A DNA stretch of 64,000 nt. It comes from a virus. Shown in pieces: positions 33,411 to 44,768 of this stretch (the first letter of the stretch is position 1; every line of letters starts with the position of its first letter). The notes under the pieces were generated by a model. The model saw only the letters and a program-made list of their open reading frames with translations. It had not been told where the DNA came from and did not search any database. The translations under genes and the position numbers were made by a program. The stretch lies in IMG/VR virus record IMGVR_UViG_3300028844_005393, positions 1 to 64,000 of that record, one strand, 5' to 3'.

Positions 33411-36400
33411 ATGACAAAGATTTTACAACATACATTTGCTTCATCGGCAGATAATGAAAATAATATACTAAGACATATTAGTTTAAGTTCGGATGACTTT
33501 AATAAAATTAAAGAATCCGAATCAAGTGGCGAGTTGTTTGGGGTAAACTCAAAAGATGTTATAGAGTTTTCTGCATTTACCCAATCAAATGAACTTGTTG
33601 GTTGGAAAACCATTGAACAGGCACCGAGTTATTCAACCAAAAATATTACGCATCTAAATACATCAGGTGAACTAGAAAATAAAACAATTTCTTACTTACA
33701 ATCTTTGTATCCAAAAACAAAAAACGGAGAAGTAATAATTTCTCCTAAACACGAACTCGGTCTGCTTGGAATAGAACAGGGTGAGTATAAAATACGAATT
33801 TCGTACAAAAATGATATAGTTGGTTCGTTTGATAATCCATATAAATTTGAAATAAAAGAAATATCCAGTTCAAGAACAGAGATAAAAGCAGTAGCACAAT
33901 CTTTTAAAAATTCAGTAAATCCGAACCAAGTTTCTTTGAATTTTGAATACTCAAACTTTATTAATAGACGAATTGTAGTAGCACATATACTTGAAAAAAC
34001 TAAAGATTTACTTTTAACAAAATCATTCAAAGACGAACTTGAAACAAAAGAATTTTCAGCAAAAACATCTGACTATGAATTGTATATTGAAAAAACCAAA
34101 AAAGCATTTTCTTTAAGTGAACTTGAGATTCTAACAGAGCTTGATTCAATTTATACAAATCTAAAAGATACATACACTAATTTTTTATACGGAAGTTATA
34201 ATGAGGTATTTACCGAAGGTAGATTTTATACCGAGTTCGTAAATTTAGTTGATTATACACTCAGCACCTTTTCTAGATTTGTACAAGAAGACAACAAAGA
34301 TATTCGTCTTTTTTACAAGTTTATGTTGTTACAAATGTACGATGAAAGTGTAATAACTAATGTATACAAAAAAAGATTTGATACATATCTCAACAATGGA
34401 ATGAACTTTGGAAATGGTTTATATATTCCATTTTTAAGATATACGAGTTACACAGATGATTCTCTTGCGGAAAATTCAAATGATGTATTACTAATAAAAT
34501 TATTAACGCCCTTGGAGGACAATATAGAAGAGGGTGTAAACTTTTATATATCACAAACTCCGTATTCTGATGATATAATAAAAAGTTTGGTATTAAGAAC
34601 AATAGCAGAAAAAAGTTCAAATACATTTAAACTAAGAGGACCGAATATATCCACAAAACTTACATCAAACTCAACAAAGAAATATTCACTCAGTGACGAA
34701 GAAAAAACCGAATCGTTAGGTAGAGATGAAACAAGTGCAGAAAACTTTTTTAAGACCACAAATACCGAAATAGAAAATCTTAATATTGATTATTCTGATT
34801 TTAAAAATTTTGTAAAATACTCATCTGCTCGTTCTAGGTTGGATAACTTTATATTAAAATTAACAAATATTTCTAAGTTAAAGTTTAAAATAAACGAAAC
34901 AATTAGAAATATAAATAAATTAGACAGAGATGTTGCCGAGGGGTTGGTGGGTGCAAATGAAGCAGAGCGTTCCAAAGAAGTATTAAAAAACGAAGACATT
35001 AAAAAATATAATGAATCTATAATAGAAATATTTAAGTCATTTACTCCATACGATAAGTTTTTATACTTTGATGATAATGAAGCAGCCTGGCCACGAGAAA
35101 CTTCATTTCAAATAAGTGGTTTTGTTGGTAAAAATAATTACTTAATTAAAAGTGCAAATGGTTTCTATAAACTTCATGCGTCAAGAAAATATGATATAGA
35201 CAAAGTGTTTATAAACGAAGACAACCATTCGTGGCAAATACGATGGGACGCAATTGTATCCAAATGGAGATTATTCAACGAGGATTCGGATGACTACATT
35301 TACTCAAATAACTCAAACTTAAATTCAGGATTCACGGCATCAGAAACAAATCAAAGTGGATTTGATTCAGAATCTTCATTGTTTAAACTTGGAACACTTG
35401 AAGATGACTACACACAAGGAAAGGCGGTGTTTCCACCCGAATTAATACCGACTACGGTAATTGATTTTCAAAAAACAGAAGGATACAACTGGTATCAAAT
35501 AAAAGCAAAAGAAGCAGATTTATACGATAGATATAACGATGATTCACTTAGAAATAGTATTCCTGAATTTTTGGTAAGAACAAATGAAAATGATGAATTT
35601 ACTTTGTTTTTAGATATGATAGGTGAGCAGTTTGATATATTGTCGGTGTATGCAGAAAATATGCGAGAAGTTTCATATGCAAGAAATTCATTAAACAAGG
35701 GAATTCCTAATCAGTTAGTATGGTTTGTTATGAACTCATTTGGAGTTCGTTTGTCGGGAAGAACCACCGACGACTCTACAATAGGAAAGCAATTTGAAGA
35801 AAATCGTGATATAGTATGGAGACGTATATTAAACAACCTTCCTTATATATTAAAAACAACAGGTACAGAAAACTCAATAAGAGCATTATTTAGATGCTAT
35901 GGTATACCCGATCACCTTTTCAAAATAAGAGAATATGGAGGAATAAACTATAATACAGACACAGAAGACTCAGATGCAAATTTTAAAATAAGTACATTTG
36001 ATTATTCACTCCAAGTTGACGAACCTGATCAGTATTTGCACATTCCAATTGACCTTGGTGAGACGAATACCAACTCGTGTGCATTTGAAATGAAACTAAC
36101 AACACACGCAGAGTTTTTTGAACAAATTCAGGATACAGAAACATTTGACGAACTAAACTCAGGTACATTACCTGCAAATACAGGAACATCAGTAAGTATT
36201 TCTAATTTAATAAACTCGGAAGATGATTACATAATAAACTCTACTTCACCTACATTTTATAGCAAACATAAAGATGAGGTTTCGTTTGTACCTGAAAAAT
36301 GGAAACATACAAAAAGCACAATGGCAATTTCTTGGAAAAACTTCCGAGAAGGTGTTTCGTTTTCATACCCACAAGTAACCGCAGGTAAAGAAGCATCTTT

Positions 36401-39400
36401 CGTAACAATTTATTCTGATAGTGCAAAGAAAATAAGAAAAAACAAAGATGGTAAGGACGAATATTATTATGATCCATTATATACTCTTGCTGAAATTGGA
36501 GCACATGATACTCTCAACGGAGAAATTGTACGACTTTCGTTTGGATTATCTCATCAATCGGTTATTGATGATAGTCAATCTGATAAATTTAGAAATGATT
36601 TACATTCTGTTGATTTTAGATATGAAGGAAGTGTTGAAGGAGAACACTATACAATAAGTGAACTTAGAACAAGGCGATTTAGTAAAAACAATGGATTCTA
36701 TCCAATTATACAATCAGACCGTTCGTGGGATTTTGGAATATATAAGAATGAAAATTTTCGTGATAACTATGGAAAGTTTTATATAAATTTTTACAACACA
36801 GATGGTGTAATTTTATGTCCAGAGAAAAACTCAAATCCTATATACTTTGATAAAGATATTGAGTATGACATCTTGATTAATTGTCGGACATCTAACATTG
36901 AAACGGACAGTAAAATATCAATTCATGTAAAAAGAGTATATGATTCTGAAGAAATATTTACAACAGAGATTGATATATTAGTATCAGAGTTTACTTCTTT
37001 ACGTGTTTTTAAAACCAAAAACTTATATTTCGGAAACTATGAATCAGTTAATAAGTTCCGTGGAACACTTGACAAACTTAGAATATATTCGGATGAAGTT
37101 TCCGAAAGGCGATTTTTAAGTCACATAAATAACAACCAAGGATACGACTTGGATGATTATTTAAAACTAGAAAATTCATTACACGTAAAGGTAAATTTTG
37201 ATCACCCATATTCATTGGTAAATGATACAAAACATACTACTTTCAAATCTGCATTAATTGGTTCGGGTGTAGATAAAACTGGTAAAGGAGAATATTCAGG
37301 ACAAATAGACTCCGAGGGTTTACGAGATTATACAGAAGGTTCTCGTGTAATAATAACATTTGAAAAAGACAATAAAGAAGAAGCAATAGAAACTGTAATA
37401 AACTCAAATACAGGAGTATTGCGTTTTAATTTACAAAAAGACTACAACATTGAGTTAATAAATAAACCAAGCATACGGTTATCATCAACCACTAATTCAA
37501 TAAAGAACTATGCACTTGCTGATAATGCCCAAGATATAACGGCATATAACTTTAACAAAACAGAGTATCCATATAACTTTGTTGGAAAAAATAGAACAGA
37601 AATAAGCAATTTACCCTCAATGGGGGCAAAGTCTTTTAACAACAATAAAATAAGAATTGAAACTCAAACAAAAGTGTCTCAATTAAGTCCTATTGCAAGG
37701 GCAACTAAAAAGTCTAAAGATAGGCATCCTGTTGATTCAAATAATTTAGGTGTGTACTTTAGTCCAACTGATATTGTAAATCAAGAAATAATAAGATTTT
37801 TTGGACAAATAAATATGGGTGATTTTATCGGAGACCCACAAGAAACATACTCACATTATTACAAAAAGTTTGAAGGTTTGCGGCGTGTATTTTTTAAACA
37901 CGGATTTGGAAAACTTGATATACAAAACTACTTTAATCTAATTAAGTCTTATATAGATCCTTCCTTGTTTGAAAACTTGGAAAAAATAGTTCCAGCAAGA
38001 GCAAATTTAATTTCTGGATTATTGGTAGAACCATCTTTACTTGAAAGAAACAAAATAATTCCACCACGGATACAGTCGGGAACATGGATTGATTTGGAAG
38101 AAAATGATGTTTCTGATAAAAAGAAAATACAAGAAATACTAAATATAGATTTTAAGATTGGCAACGGCCGAAACAACATATCTACATTTGGAAACGAACG
38201 GTTGTATATCAAAAACAAAAATACAGATTACAAACTCACACATGAATCTAAAATAAAAGTATTTGATAATGAATCGGATTCTACATACAACTACAACTAT
38301 AGTGGAAGTTTAATCGGAGAGGACATTAAAGATTATACTCGTGATTTATTTACAATAAATGGATTAACTGAGTATAAAGGAAAGTTGTGTCGTGTTGAAG
38401 AACTAAACGAAGAAAAAGAAATCGGAATTCAATACAGTGGCAAGTTAGTGAACTATGATATTTTCTTAAATGATGGAATTCAACTCATGGGACTCAAGTT
38501 TGGACTTGAATCAGCAAATGGGGTTTATGAATTTATATTTAAAGGAAACTCGGGTTTACCTGTATTTGCAAACCAAAACAGAAAGTGGTGGGTATTTTAT
38601 TCATCACATAAAAATAGATGGATACTTGCATCAGACAATACGGTGGATGGAGGAAAGTATTTAGCACTGAATCGTAATAAAAAGTTTGAAAACTATACTT
38701 GGTTGGGTGGTAACAGAATAATAGACAGTAATACAAACTCACCCGAGTGGTTTAGCACCGGGTTCAATAATTCAATAGAGTCGGATAATTTACCAAATGA
38801 AAAAGCAGATTATTTTGGAAGAGTAAACTTTGTATCAAAGTATAATAGATTTATAGATTGCGATGCTTATTTACAAGGTTGGGTAAACGCGGAATTGTAT
38901 GGAATATATGATGGAGAGTTAATAGAAAGAGTTTTTGTTGACTCCAATACATTTGAAAATATTAAGAAACCAAAACAAGAATATATATTCTCGGGTGAAA
39001 AGAAGTATGTCTATTTCAACGGAAACTTCAGAGGAAAACTTCAAAACGGATGGGTGGGAAGTAAACAAATACAACAAGAAAATTCAAATAAGATAATAAG
39101 AATAATAGGATTTTTTGATGGAAAAAATCACGACTCATGTGAAAAACCATATTATACATCGGGTGAAATCAACTCACTTGTCAGTTTTGATAACCGTGAC
39201 AAGTTGGTATTTGATTATAGAAATTTTGATAGCAATAATGTTAGGTATACTAAAAAGAATTTCAAGAACTTTAATTTAGTAAAAGTTCCCAATAAAATAA
39301 ACTTTGATAACAAATTTGATTTCAAATTCGTATCTGATTTTAATATTAAGAACCAAGGAATTTCAGATTTAGTTGATCTAGCAAGTGGTGAGTTAAATAA

Positions 39401-42400
39401 AGATTACACAATAGAAACAACTGATATTTTTTATTCACCTTCATTATACAAGATTTCCACAAAATATAATTTAAATCTGAGAACAAATTCTATATTAGAT
39501 GTAAAATTTATAGCAAAGAAAATAAGTTATAGAATCAAAAACTCTGATGTTATTTTAAAGTTAAAAAATTCTACCTTAAAATTTAATTTTACAAATAATG
39601 AATTTAACGGAAATGAAATAATAAGTCGTGGAGAAGACTTTCAAGTAGGATCAATCTACAACCAAGCAGGAGAAAAACTTAGAGGAAATGCAAAAGAACT
39701 TATTGCAGATGTAAAGAAAAGCATCAATTACAAAGTGCACACAGAAACCGCAACTCAGGCAGATAAAGTAATTGAAAATGAAAACGATTTTTGCTTGGTA
39801 GTTGCAGGTGATTCTCTTGACAATTTTAATTTCATATTCATGGTTGTGCTTGGAAAGAAAGTAGAATTCCAAACAAGCATGGATAATCAAAACTTTTTTA
39901 ATAACACTTATATCAAAAAAGTTGAAAAGCAAACGTCACATGAACCAACTCCAATGCACATAAATAAAATACCGCAGTTCGTTAGAAAAATAGAATTCAT
40001 AGAAAGTGGGTTGGGTTATATAGGTGATGAAATTGTAGAAGTATATGGTAAACGACCATTGAATTGGAAATCTTCATGGCCACAAAAGTTAAAAGCAGAT
40101 AGTTTATTTAATATAGACAGAGATACGGGAGAAATTAAAGGAGTTAAATTTGATAACTTCTTAATATCTGGACTTAACTGGATTACAGATGAAACTATAT
40201 CATATATTGATACACCTTTAATTAAAATAGAAAAACCAATTAAATCAGAACGTTTTACGAAAAGAGAACCTGCTGAACTTAGAATTGTGACAGGCGAACC
40301 AACACCACAAGTTTCTGCAAAAGTAACATTACAAAATTTTGTTAATTTAGAACTTGGTGATACAATAGGTAAGTCATTAAGATCAGCAAATATGTTCTTT
40401 GAAGGAAGTGAATTGATAAGATACGACACAGGACTAATTCATACTAAGAAAACAAACATCCAAACATCGGAGAAACGTTCTAGTAGAAGATTGAATTCCA
40501 CAGAAGTTATTGTATTTTCAAACGAATCAATTTTGAATTTTGAAATGTATTTAGATAGCAAGATACGAGATATTATGCGGATGGATATATGTGGAAATGA
40601 AACACCAATTACATCCGACACATATGATATTCAAATTAACAACTATATAAATGAAGATGATGACGAAGTAGATTATGATATTTCATATGTAAAAAATCGT
40701 GAGGTAGTAAATAATTTCTTTGTTATATTAAATGAGCTGGAAGCAAAAGACCACGAGAAACAAATTGATGATGAACAATATATCAACAAAATATCTAAAA
40801 TAAATGAAAATAGATTTTCAAGTGGCTACATAAGAATAAATGGTTTTAATACAAACCAATCAACTGCAAACGGAATTTATAGATTTAGAAATGATATATC
40901 GTATTGCGATAAGTTTGGTAGTAATAATGTACCAATTCCAACTTACACAAACGAAAATAAAGAGTGGATTATTACTTATGATGAAGATATTAAAAAGTGG
41001 AAATTAAGAAACATAAAAACATTTGACTTTATTGTATCTAAAACAAAATTTATTGAAGACGGATTTCTTGCAAGTGAAAGTAACAACCAAGGTTTTTATA
41101 CAGGTCGGGAAGTTATATTAAAACCAGAGTTTAAAGTTGATCGCAATGGAATAGTTTTTGATGAAGATGAAAATATCATTGGAAACACATTCCAAGAAGC
41201 AAATGTAAATGTAAGCAATAGGTTCAAGATAGTTCCAAACAAATTATTATTTAAACTCAATAAAGAAAACTTTAATAATTTTTTAATGTGGAAAGTTCAA
41301 ATTACATCCAAGACAAATAAAAAATTTGTGTTTGAGATGCCAATTGTGTACATAAACTCAGATTCAAACGATGAGTTATTTTTAACAAAGTATAATAATT
41401 TAGAGGATAAATTAAAACAACTCAGTGTTACACAATTTCAAGAAACGAGTGAGTGTAGTTTAAATTTTCAAAATGCTATATCATGGAAAATAAAGTTATA
41501 TAATGAAAATAAAGGTGAGTTCTCTGCTACAAAGAAAATAAAAACACAAGGAGTCACTTATTTAAACTCAACTTGCTTTTCAAAGATAATAGATACTGAT
41601 GCGGAAGGAAGGTATTCGTATGTTGCTGATAAAATTATTAATGACAAAAGTACATTACTGGAATATTCAGAGTATCACAAACAATGGAAACTAAAAACCA
41701 TAGACAGAAGTGTTACGTTGTCTATGAATAAAAAATACCCAAAATGTGGTGTTTACAAAACAACTACCAAAAACATATACGGAATTTGTGAATACGAAAA
41801 AGCAGATGATTCAGGAAACCTAGCAATAAGATTTAGAAACTTTGATGAAGAATATGAAAACGCAAATGGTTTATATTTTTCATATGGTTATCTTGAGACT
41901 GGTGAACATTTATTTAGAAATGAAAACTCAAATTGGTTATTTTATACAACAGATGGTGGAAATACTTGGGATGTTAGGGATGATAGAAACTATCCATCAT
42001 TTAAGATTGAAATGTATAGTGAAATTGAACAAGTGGGTGTGTACACAGATAGTACAGAAAATATTAAAGTATTTCTTAACTTTGAAGTTGATTTTGAGTT
42101 TGAAAATAAAAGAGATTTTCTAGATGTAGACAAAGATACATTGGCACTAAAAAGTAATTTAAATAAAATATTAGTGTACAATAAAACAGGATATGAAAAA
42201 GATGTTTCTAATGACATGAACCTTGATGTAAGAATTGATATAGTTAATGCAAAAAAGAAATCAGAATATTGGTCATCAATTCCGTGTAAAAATCAAAAAA
42301 ACATAAATGATCTTTATATGCACAATAATCTGTTTCTAAAAACTACAAATGAAATTTTTGTTGATGAAGATGGAAACGATAACTTCCAAATAGAATTAAA

Positions 42401-44768
42401 TGTAAATAAGACCAAGAATGTGTTAGATGAATATAAACATTTTAAAACTAATTTATCAAACATAGAAGAAACAAAAACAATAGATGTGGGTGAACTTTAT
42501 TCAAATAAATTCAGTACATCCATAAAATACAAAGTTGGTGATATAGTATTTTTAAATGAAATGATGTGGGAATGTAAAAAAGATATTCCTGAAAACAGAA
42601 GTGTAATTCCTGGAATAGATTTTGATACGGGTAATCATTGGAAAATTATTAGTAAAAATTTCACAGAGTTACACATCACCACTGAAATCCAAATAGAAAA
42701 GAAAAAGTATCGTGATATAACTAAAATTAACAACCATGATTTTCATTATACAAAAGAATTTGTTAAATTATTTAAATCAAAAAATCAGTTGGAAAGTGGT
42801 ATAGATGAAGATTTTGAATCAAGTATATTTAAAAGATACAAAACTGATAAGAAGTATATGCCTTTTGATTTGGGCAATATAGGAAAGCACAAAGATATAA
42901 TACCTCATGGTAGGGTAAAAACACACACATACAATACCTATACAAGAAATATGGGTGTGTCTGATAACACAACCGATACAACAATTGATAAAAGTGGATA
43001 TTTGTGTGGAAAACCAACTATTGTAAGAACATACAAAAAGAACGAAGATAGGAAAGAGGAATATAGAAAAGATTCTTTTTGGTTTAACCAAGACAAAAAA
43101 CACACACGAACAAGTGAACCTCAAAACTTGTACGAAAAACCAGAACAAGAACCAATTATTTCTTTTAGATTTGAGAAGTTTGATGTACTGAAAAATATAT
43201 CACTTGTGGTAAGTGGGTTTACAACCGACCAAACCAAAGATTCAAATGGAAAATACGAGCAAATAAATAGTTCGTACAATGATACAAATGTATATAAAAA
43301 CGATAAAGGATACATCATATACAAAACAAATCAATGTTGGATTTTGATAAAATCAAATAAACCAATGGAACTTTCTGAACTTATAGATTCAAATTCAGAT
43401 TACACTACAAGTGAATCAAAGAAAATAGACGGTGAGTTGAATGGAAATTTTGGAAGTAGTGCAAATTTCACAAATCAGGTTGGGTTTGTAGAAATCTTAA
43501 CGGATGAAATAATAGAAAAAACCCCAACTCCAACACCGGAAGTAACACCCACCCCAACTCAAACTCCGACTCCGAGTTTATTGGATGATGAATCACCCGA
43601 TGATCCAATTGCAAAGACAACACCTACACCCACACAAACAACCACACCTACACAAACTCCAAAAGAAAAAACACCGACACCTGTGAGTAAAGAAGAAGAA
43701 AAATTATTTTTATATGAATTTAATGACCTTGCAATAACTTCAAAAAAATATGATTTATCCAAAAATCCAGAAGAAGTGGAAAAAGAAATAAAAGAAGATT
43801 TAGATAATAACAAAATAATTGTATCTGGTATAATGACAGTTGAAGAACTGTCGGAACGGGAAAGTGTTCTTACAAAAATACCAACTTCAATAGAAAACTT
43901 TGGGGTAACGGTTGCGAGTTATTCAAAAATGATAGATAATGACTTAATAACAACAGATAATGTTACAAAGTATGGTTGGACATCAACTGGTACGGTTTTA
44001 AAAGGAAAATTTAGATCATTTTATGTTTCAAGGAATAAAGCAGGAAGAACCCATAAATACGATAATCAAAATATATTTGCAGAATATGGTTATTATATAA
44101 AAAGTTGGTTTGGCCCACGCCCTGTTGTGGTAAAGTTGTTAAACCAAACAGCCGCAGTAACTGACCTAGAAGCAACAAGTGGGTTATCTGAAGGTGTTAA
44201 GCTAACATGGAAACCATCCTATAATGCCGTATACATTAGAATAGAATATAAAAATAAAAGTTCAAGTGAATGGAAAGTGTTAGAGGATAAAATTTCTCAA
44301 ATCAGAGCAACGGGTGGATACGTTGACTCAGATATAAACTTAGATGAAGAACGAACATATCGTGTAATTTCCGTGGGGTTGTCCGGTAAAGAGACTATAT
44401 CAGAAGAAGTTACTGGTTGGAAATTGGGAATACCAGCTTCTCCTGAATACGTAAATGCTTCTTATGATAAATTCGCAGATAAAATTGAATTATCATGGGA
44501 TGCGTCTGGATTAAACTCTCAGTTTAATAAGACAGATAATTATACAATTTTAAGATCAGAAACAAATGAATTTGAAGACTTCTCTACATATCAAGTTATA
44601 GCAACAGAGGTAACCAACTCAAATTATGTAGATGTTTTTAGTTTTACACCAAATAAAATCTTTTGGTATGTAGTTGTAGCAAACAACGAAAAAACAAAAA
44701 TGATGACGTCAGAAGAATACAATAAAAAGAAGAACTGGTCAAAGTCAGCTGCCGGAAAAACAAAATAA
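33411..44768 (+). CDS. Giant modular baseplate/tail protein, 3785 aa
   Basis: A very large virion protein with AAAGGG before the ATG. Near residue 800-855 it has LPYILKTTGTENSIRALFRCYGIPDHLFKIREYGG in outline (only the start and end are conserved), which marks a family of large marine phage tail proteins. Residues about 915-1085 are one SWKNFRE module, then a LamG-like domain (about 1105-1240). A different module with NG-x-Y and W-x-x-x-Y...W signatures recurs near residues 575-660, 1690-1770, 2475-2565, 2720-2785, 2815-2880 and 3265-3365. KVGDIVFLNEMMWECKKDIP and TGNHWKI (about 3040-3080) resemble a chitin-binding type 3 domain. A Pro/Thr-rich linker (about 3370-3430) and two FN3-like domains (about 3580-3680, 3680-3777) close the protein. 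Position after gp25/gp6 is where gp7 would be; I infer a wedge protein expanded with adhesion modules. Confidence 0.72.
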   Translation: MTKILQHTFASSADNENNILRHISLSSDDFNKIKESESSGELFGVNSKDVIEFSAFTQSNELVGWKTIEQAPSYSTKNITHLNTSGELENKTISYLQSLYPKTKNGEVIISPKHELGLLGIEQGEYKIRISYKNDIVGSFDNPYKFEIKEISSSRTEIKAVAQSFKNSVNPNQVSLNFEYSNFINRRIVVAHILEKTKDLLLTKSFKDELETKEFSAKTSDYELYIEKTKKAFSLSELEILTELDSIYTNLKDTYTNFLYGSYNEVFTEGRFYTEFVNLVDYTLSTFSRFVQEDNKDIRLFYKFMLLQMYDESVITNVYKKRFDTYLNNGMNFGNGLYIPFLRYTSYTDDSLAENSNDVLLIKLLTPLEDNIEEGVNFYISQTPYSDDIIKSLVLRTIAEKSSNTFKLRGPNISTKLTSNSTKKYSLSDEEKTESLGRDETSAENFFKTTNTEIENLNIDYSDFKNFVKYSSARSRLDNFILKLTNISKLKFKINETIRNINKLDRDVAEGLVGANEAERSKEVLKNEDIKKYNESIIEIFKSFTPYDKFLYFDDNEAAWPRETSFQISGFVGKNNYLIKSANGFYKLHASRKYDIDKVFINEDNHSWQIRWDAIVSKWRLFNEDSDDYIYSNNSNLNSGFTASETNQSGFDSESSLFKLGTLEDDYTQGKAVFPPELIPTTVIDFQKTEGYNWYQIKAKEADLYDRYNDDSLRNSIPEFLVRTNENDEFTLFLDMIGEQFDILSVYAENMREVSYARNSLNKGIPNQLVWFVMNSFGVRLSGRTTDDSTIGKQFEENRDIVWRRILNNLPYILKTTGTENSIRALFRCYGIPDHLFKIREYGGINYNTDTEDSDANFKISTFDYSLQVDEPDQYLHIPIDLGETNTNSCAFEMKLTTHAEFFEQIQDTETFDELNSGTLPANTGTSVSISNLINSEDDYIINSTSPTFYSKHKDEVSFVPEKWKHTKSTMAISWKNFREGVSFSYPQVTAGKEASFVTIYSDSAKKIRKNKDGKDEYYYDPLYTLAEIGAHDTLNGEIVRLSFGLSHQSVIDDSQSDKFRNDLHSVDFRYEGSVEGEHYTISELRTRRFSKNNGFYPIIQSDRSWDFGIYKNENFRDNYGKFYINFYNTDGVILCPEKNSNPIYFDKDIEYDILINCRTSNIETDSKISIHVKRVYDSEEIFTTEIDILVSEFTSLRVFKTKNLYFGNYESVNKFRGTLDKLRIYSDEVSERRFLSHINNNQGYDLDDYLKLENSLHVKVNFDHPYSLVNDTKHTTFKSALIGSGVDKTGKGEYSGQIDSEGLRDYTEGSRVIITFEKDNKEEAIETVINSNTGVLRFNLQKDYNIELINKPSIRLSSTTNSIKNYALADNAQDITAYNFNKTEYPYNFVGKNRTEISNLPSMGAKSFNNNKIRIETQTKVSQLSPIARATKKSKDRHPVDSNNLGVYFSPTDIVNQEIIRFFGQINMGDFIGDPQETYSHYYKKFEGLRRVFFKHGFGKLDIQNYFNLIKSYIDPSLFENLEKIVPARANLISGLLVEPSLLERNKIIPPRIQSGTWIDLEENDVSDKKKIQEILNIDFKIGNGRNNISTFGNERLYIKNKNTDYKLTHESKIKVFDNESDSTYNYNYSGSLIGEDIKDYTRDLFTINGLTEYKGKLCRVEELNEEKEIGIQYSGKLVNYDIFLNDGIQLMGLKFGLESANGVYEFIFKGNSGLPVFANQNRKWWVFYSSHKNRWILASDNTVDGGKYLALNRNKKFENYTWLGGNRIIDSNTNSPEWFSTGFNNSIESDNLPNEKADYFGRVNFVSKYNRFIDCDAYLQGWVNAELYGIYDGELIERVFVDSNTFENIKKPKQEYIFSGEKKYVYFNGNFRGKLQNGWVGSKQIQQENSNKIIRIIGFFDGKNHDSCEKPYYTSGEINSLVSFDNRDKLVFDYRNFDSNNVRYTKKNFKNFNLVKVPNKINFDNKFDFKFVSDFNIKNQGISDLVDLASGELNKDYTIETTDIFYSPSLYKISTKYNLNLRTNSILDVKFIAKKISYRIKNSDVILKLKNSTLKFNFTNNEFNGNEIISRGEDFQVGSIYNQAGEKLRGNAKELIADVKKSINYKVHTETATQADKVIENENDFCLVVAGDSLDNFNFIFMVVLGKKVEFQTSMDNQNFFNNTYIKKVEKQTSHEPTPMHINKIPQFVRKIEFIESGLGYIGDEIVEVYGKRPLNWKSSWPQKLKADSLFNIDRDTGEIKGVKFDNFLISGLNWITDETISYIDTPLIKIEKPIKSERFTKREPAELRIVTGEPTPQVSAKVTLQNFVNLELGDTIGKSLRSANMFFEGSELIRYDTGLIHTKKTNIQTSEKRSSRRLNSTEVIVFSNESILNFEMYLDSKIRDIMRMDICGNETPITSDTYDIQINNYINEDDDEVDYDISYVKNREVVNNFFVILNELEAKDHEKQIDDEQYINKISKINENRFSSGYIRINGFNTNQSTANGIYRFRNDISYCDKFGSNNVPIPTYTNENKEWIITYDEDIKKWKLRNIKTFDFIVSKTKFIEDGFLASESNNQGFYTGREVILKPEFKVDRNGIVFDEDENIIGNTFQEANVNVSNRFKIVPNKLLFKLNKENFNNFLMWKVQITSKTNKKFVFEMPIVYINSDSNDELFLTKYNNLEDKLKQLSVTQFQETSECSLNFQNAISWKIKLYNENKGEFSATKKIKTQGVTYLNSTCFSKIIDTDAEGRYSYVADKIINDKSTLLEYSEYHKQWKLKTIDRSVTLSMNKKYPKCGVYKTTTKNIYGICEYEKADDSGNLAIRFRNFDEEYENANGLYFSYGYLETGEHLFRNENSNWLFYTTDGGNTWDVRDDRNYPSFKIEMYSEIEQVGVYTDSTENIKVFLNFEVDFEFENKRDFLDVDKDTLALKSNLNKILVYNKTGYEKDVSNDMNLDVRIDIVNAKKKSEYWSSIPCKNQKNINDLYMHNNLFLKTTNEIFVDEDGNDNFQIELNVNKTKNVLDEYKHFKTNLSNIEETKTIDVGELYSNKFSTSIKYKVGDIVFLNEMMWECKKDIPENRSVIPGIDFDTGNHWKIISKNFTELHITTEIQIEKKKYRDITKINNHDFHYTKEFVKLFKSKNQLESGIDEDFESSIFKRYKTDKKYMPFDLGNIGKHKDIIPHGRVKTHTYNTYTRNMGVSDNTTDTTIDKSGYLCGKPTIVRTYKKNEDRKEEYRKDSFWFNQDKKHTRTSEPQNLYEKPEQEPIISFRFEKFDVLKNISLVVSGFTTDQTKDSNGKYEQINSSYNDTNVYKNDKGYIIYKTNQCWILIKSNKPMELSELIDSNSDYTTSESKKIDGELNGNFGSSANFTNQVGFVEILTDEIIEKTPTPTPEVTPTPTQTPTPSLLDDESPDDPIAKTTPTPTQTTTPTQTPKEKTPTPVSKEEEKLFLYEFNDLAITSKKYDLSKNPEEVEKEIKEDLDNNKIIVSGIMTVEELSERESVLTKIPTSIENFGVTVASYSKMIDNDLITTDNVTKYGWTSTGTVLKGKFRSFYVSRNKAGRTHKYDNQNIFAEYGYYIKSWFGPRPVVVKLLNQTAAVTDLEATSGLSEGVKLTWKPSYNAVYIRIEYKNKSSSEWKVLEDKISQIRATGGYVDSDINLDEERTYRVISVGLSGKETISEEVTGWKLGIPASPEYVNASYDKFADKIELSWDASGLNSQFNKTDNYTILRSETNEFEDFSTYQVIATEVTNSNYVDVFSFTPNKIFWYVVVANNEKTKMMTSEEYNKKKNWSKSAAGKTK

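Noticed and set aside
42819-43148. Minus-strand frames inside the giant genes (several of 60-140 codons)
   Set aside because: They lie opposite long conserved frames, have Cys/Phe/Tyr-rich compositions expected from reverse reading of AT-rich genes, and lack ribosome-binding sites or neighbours.
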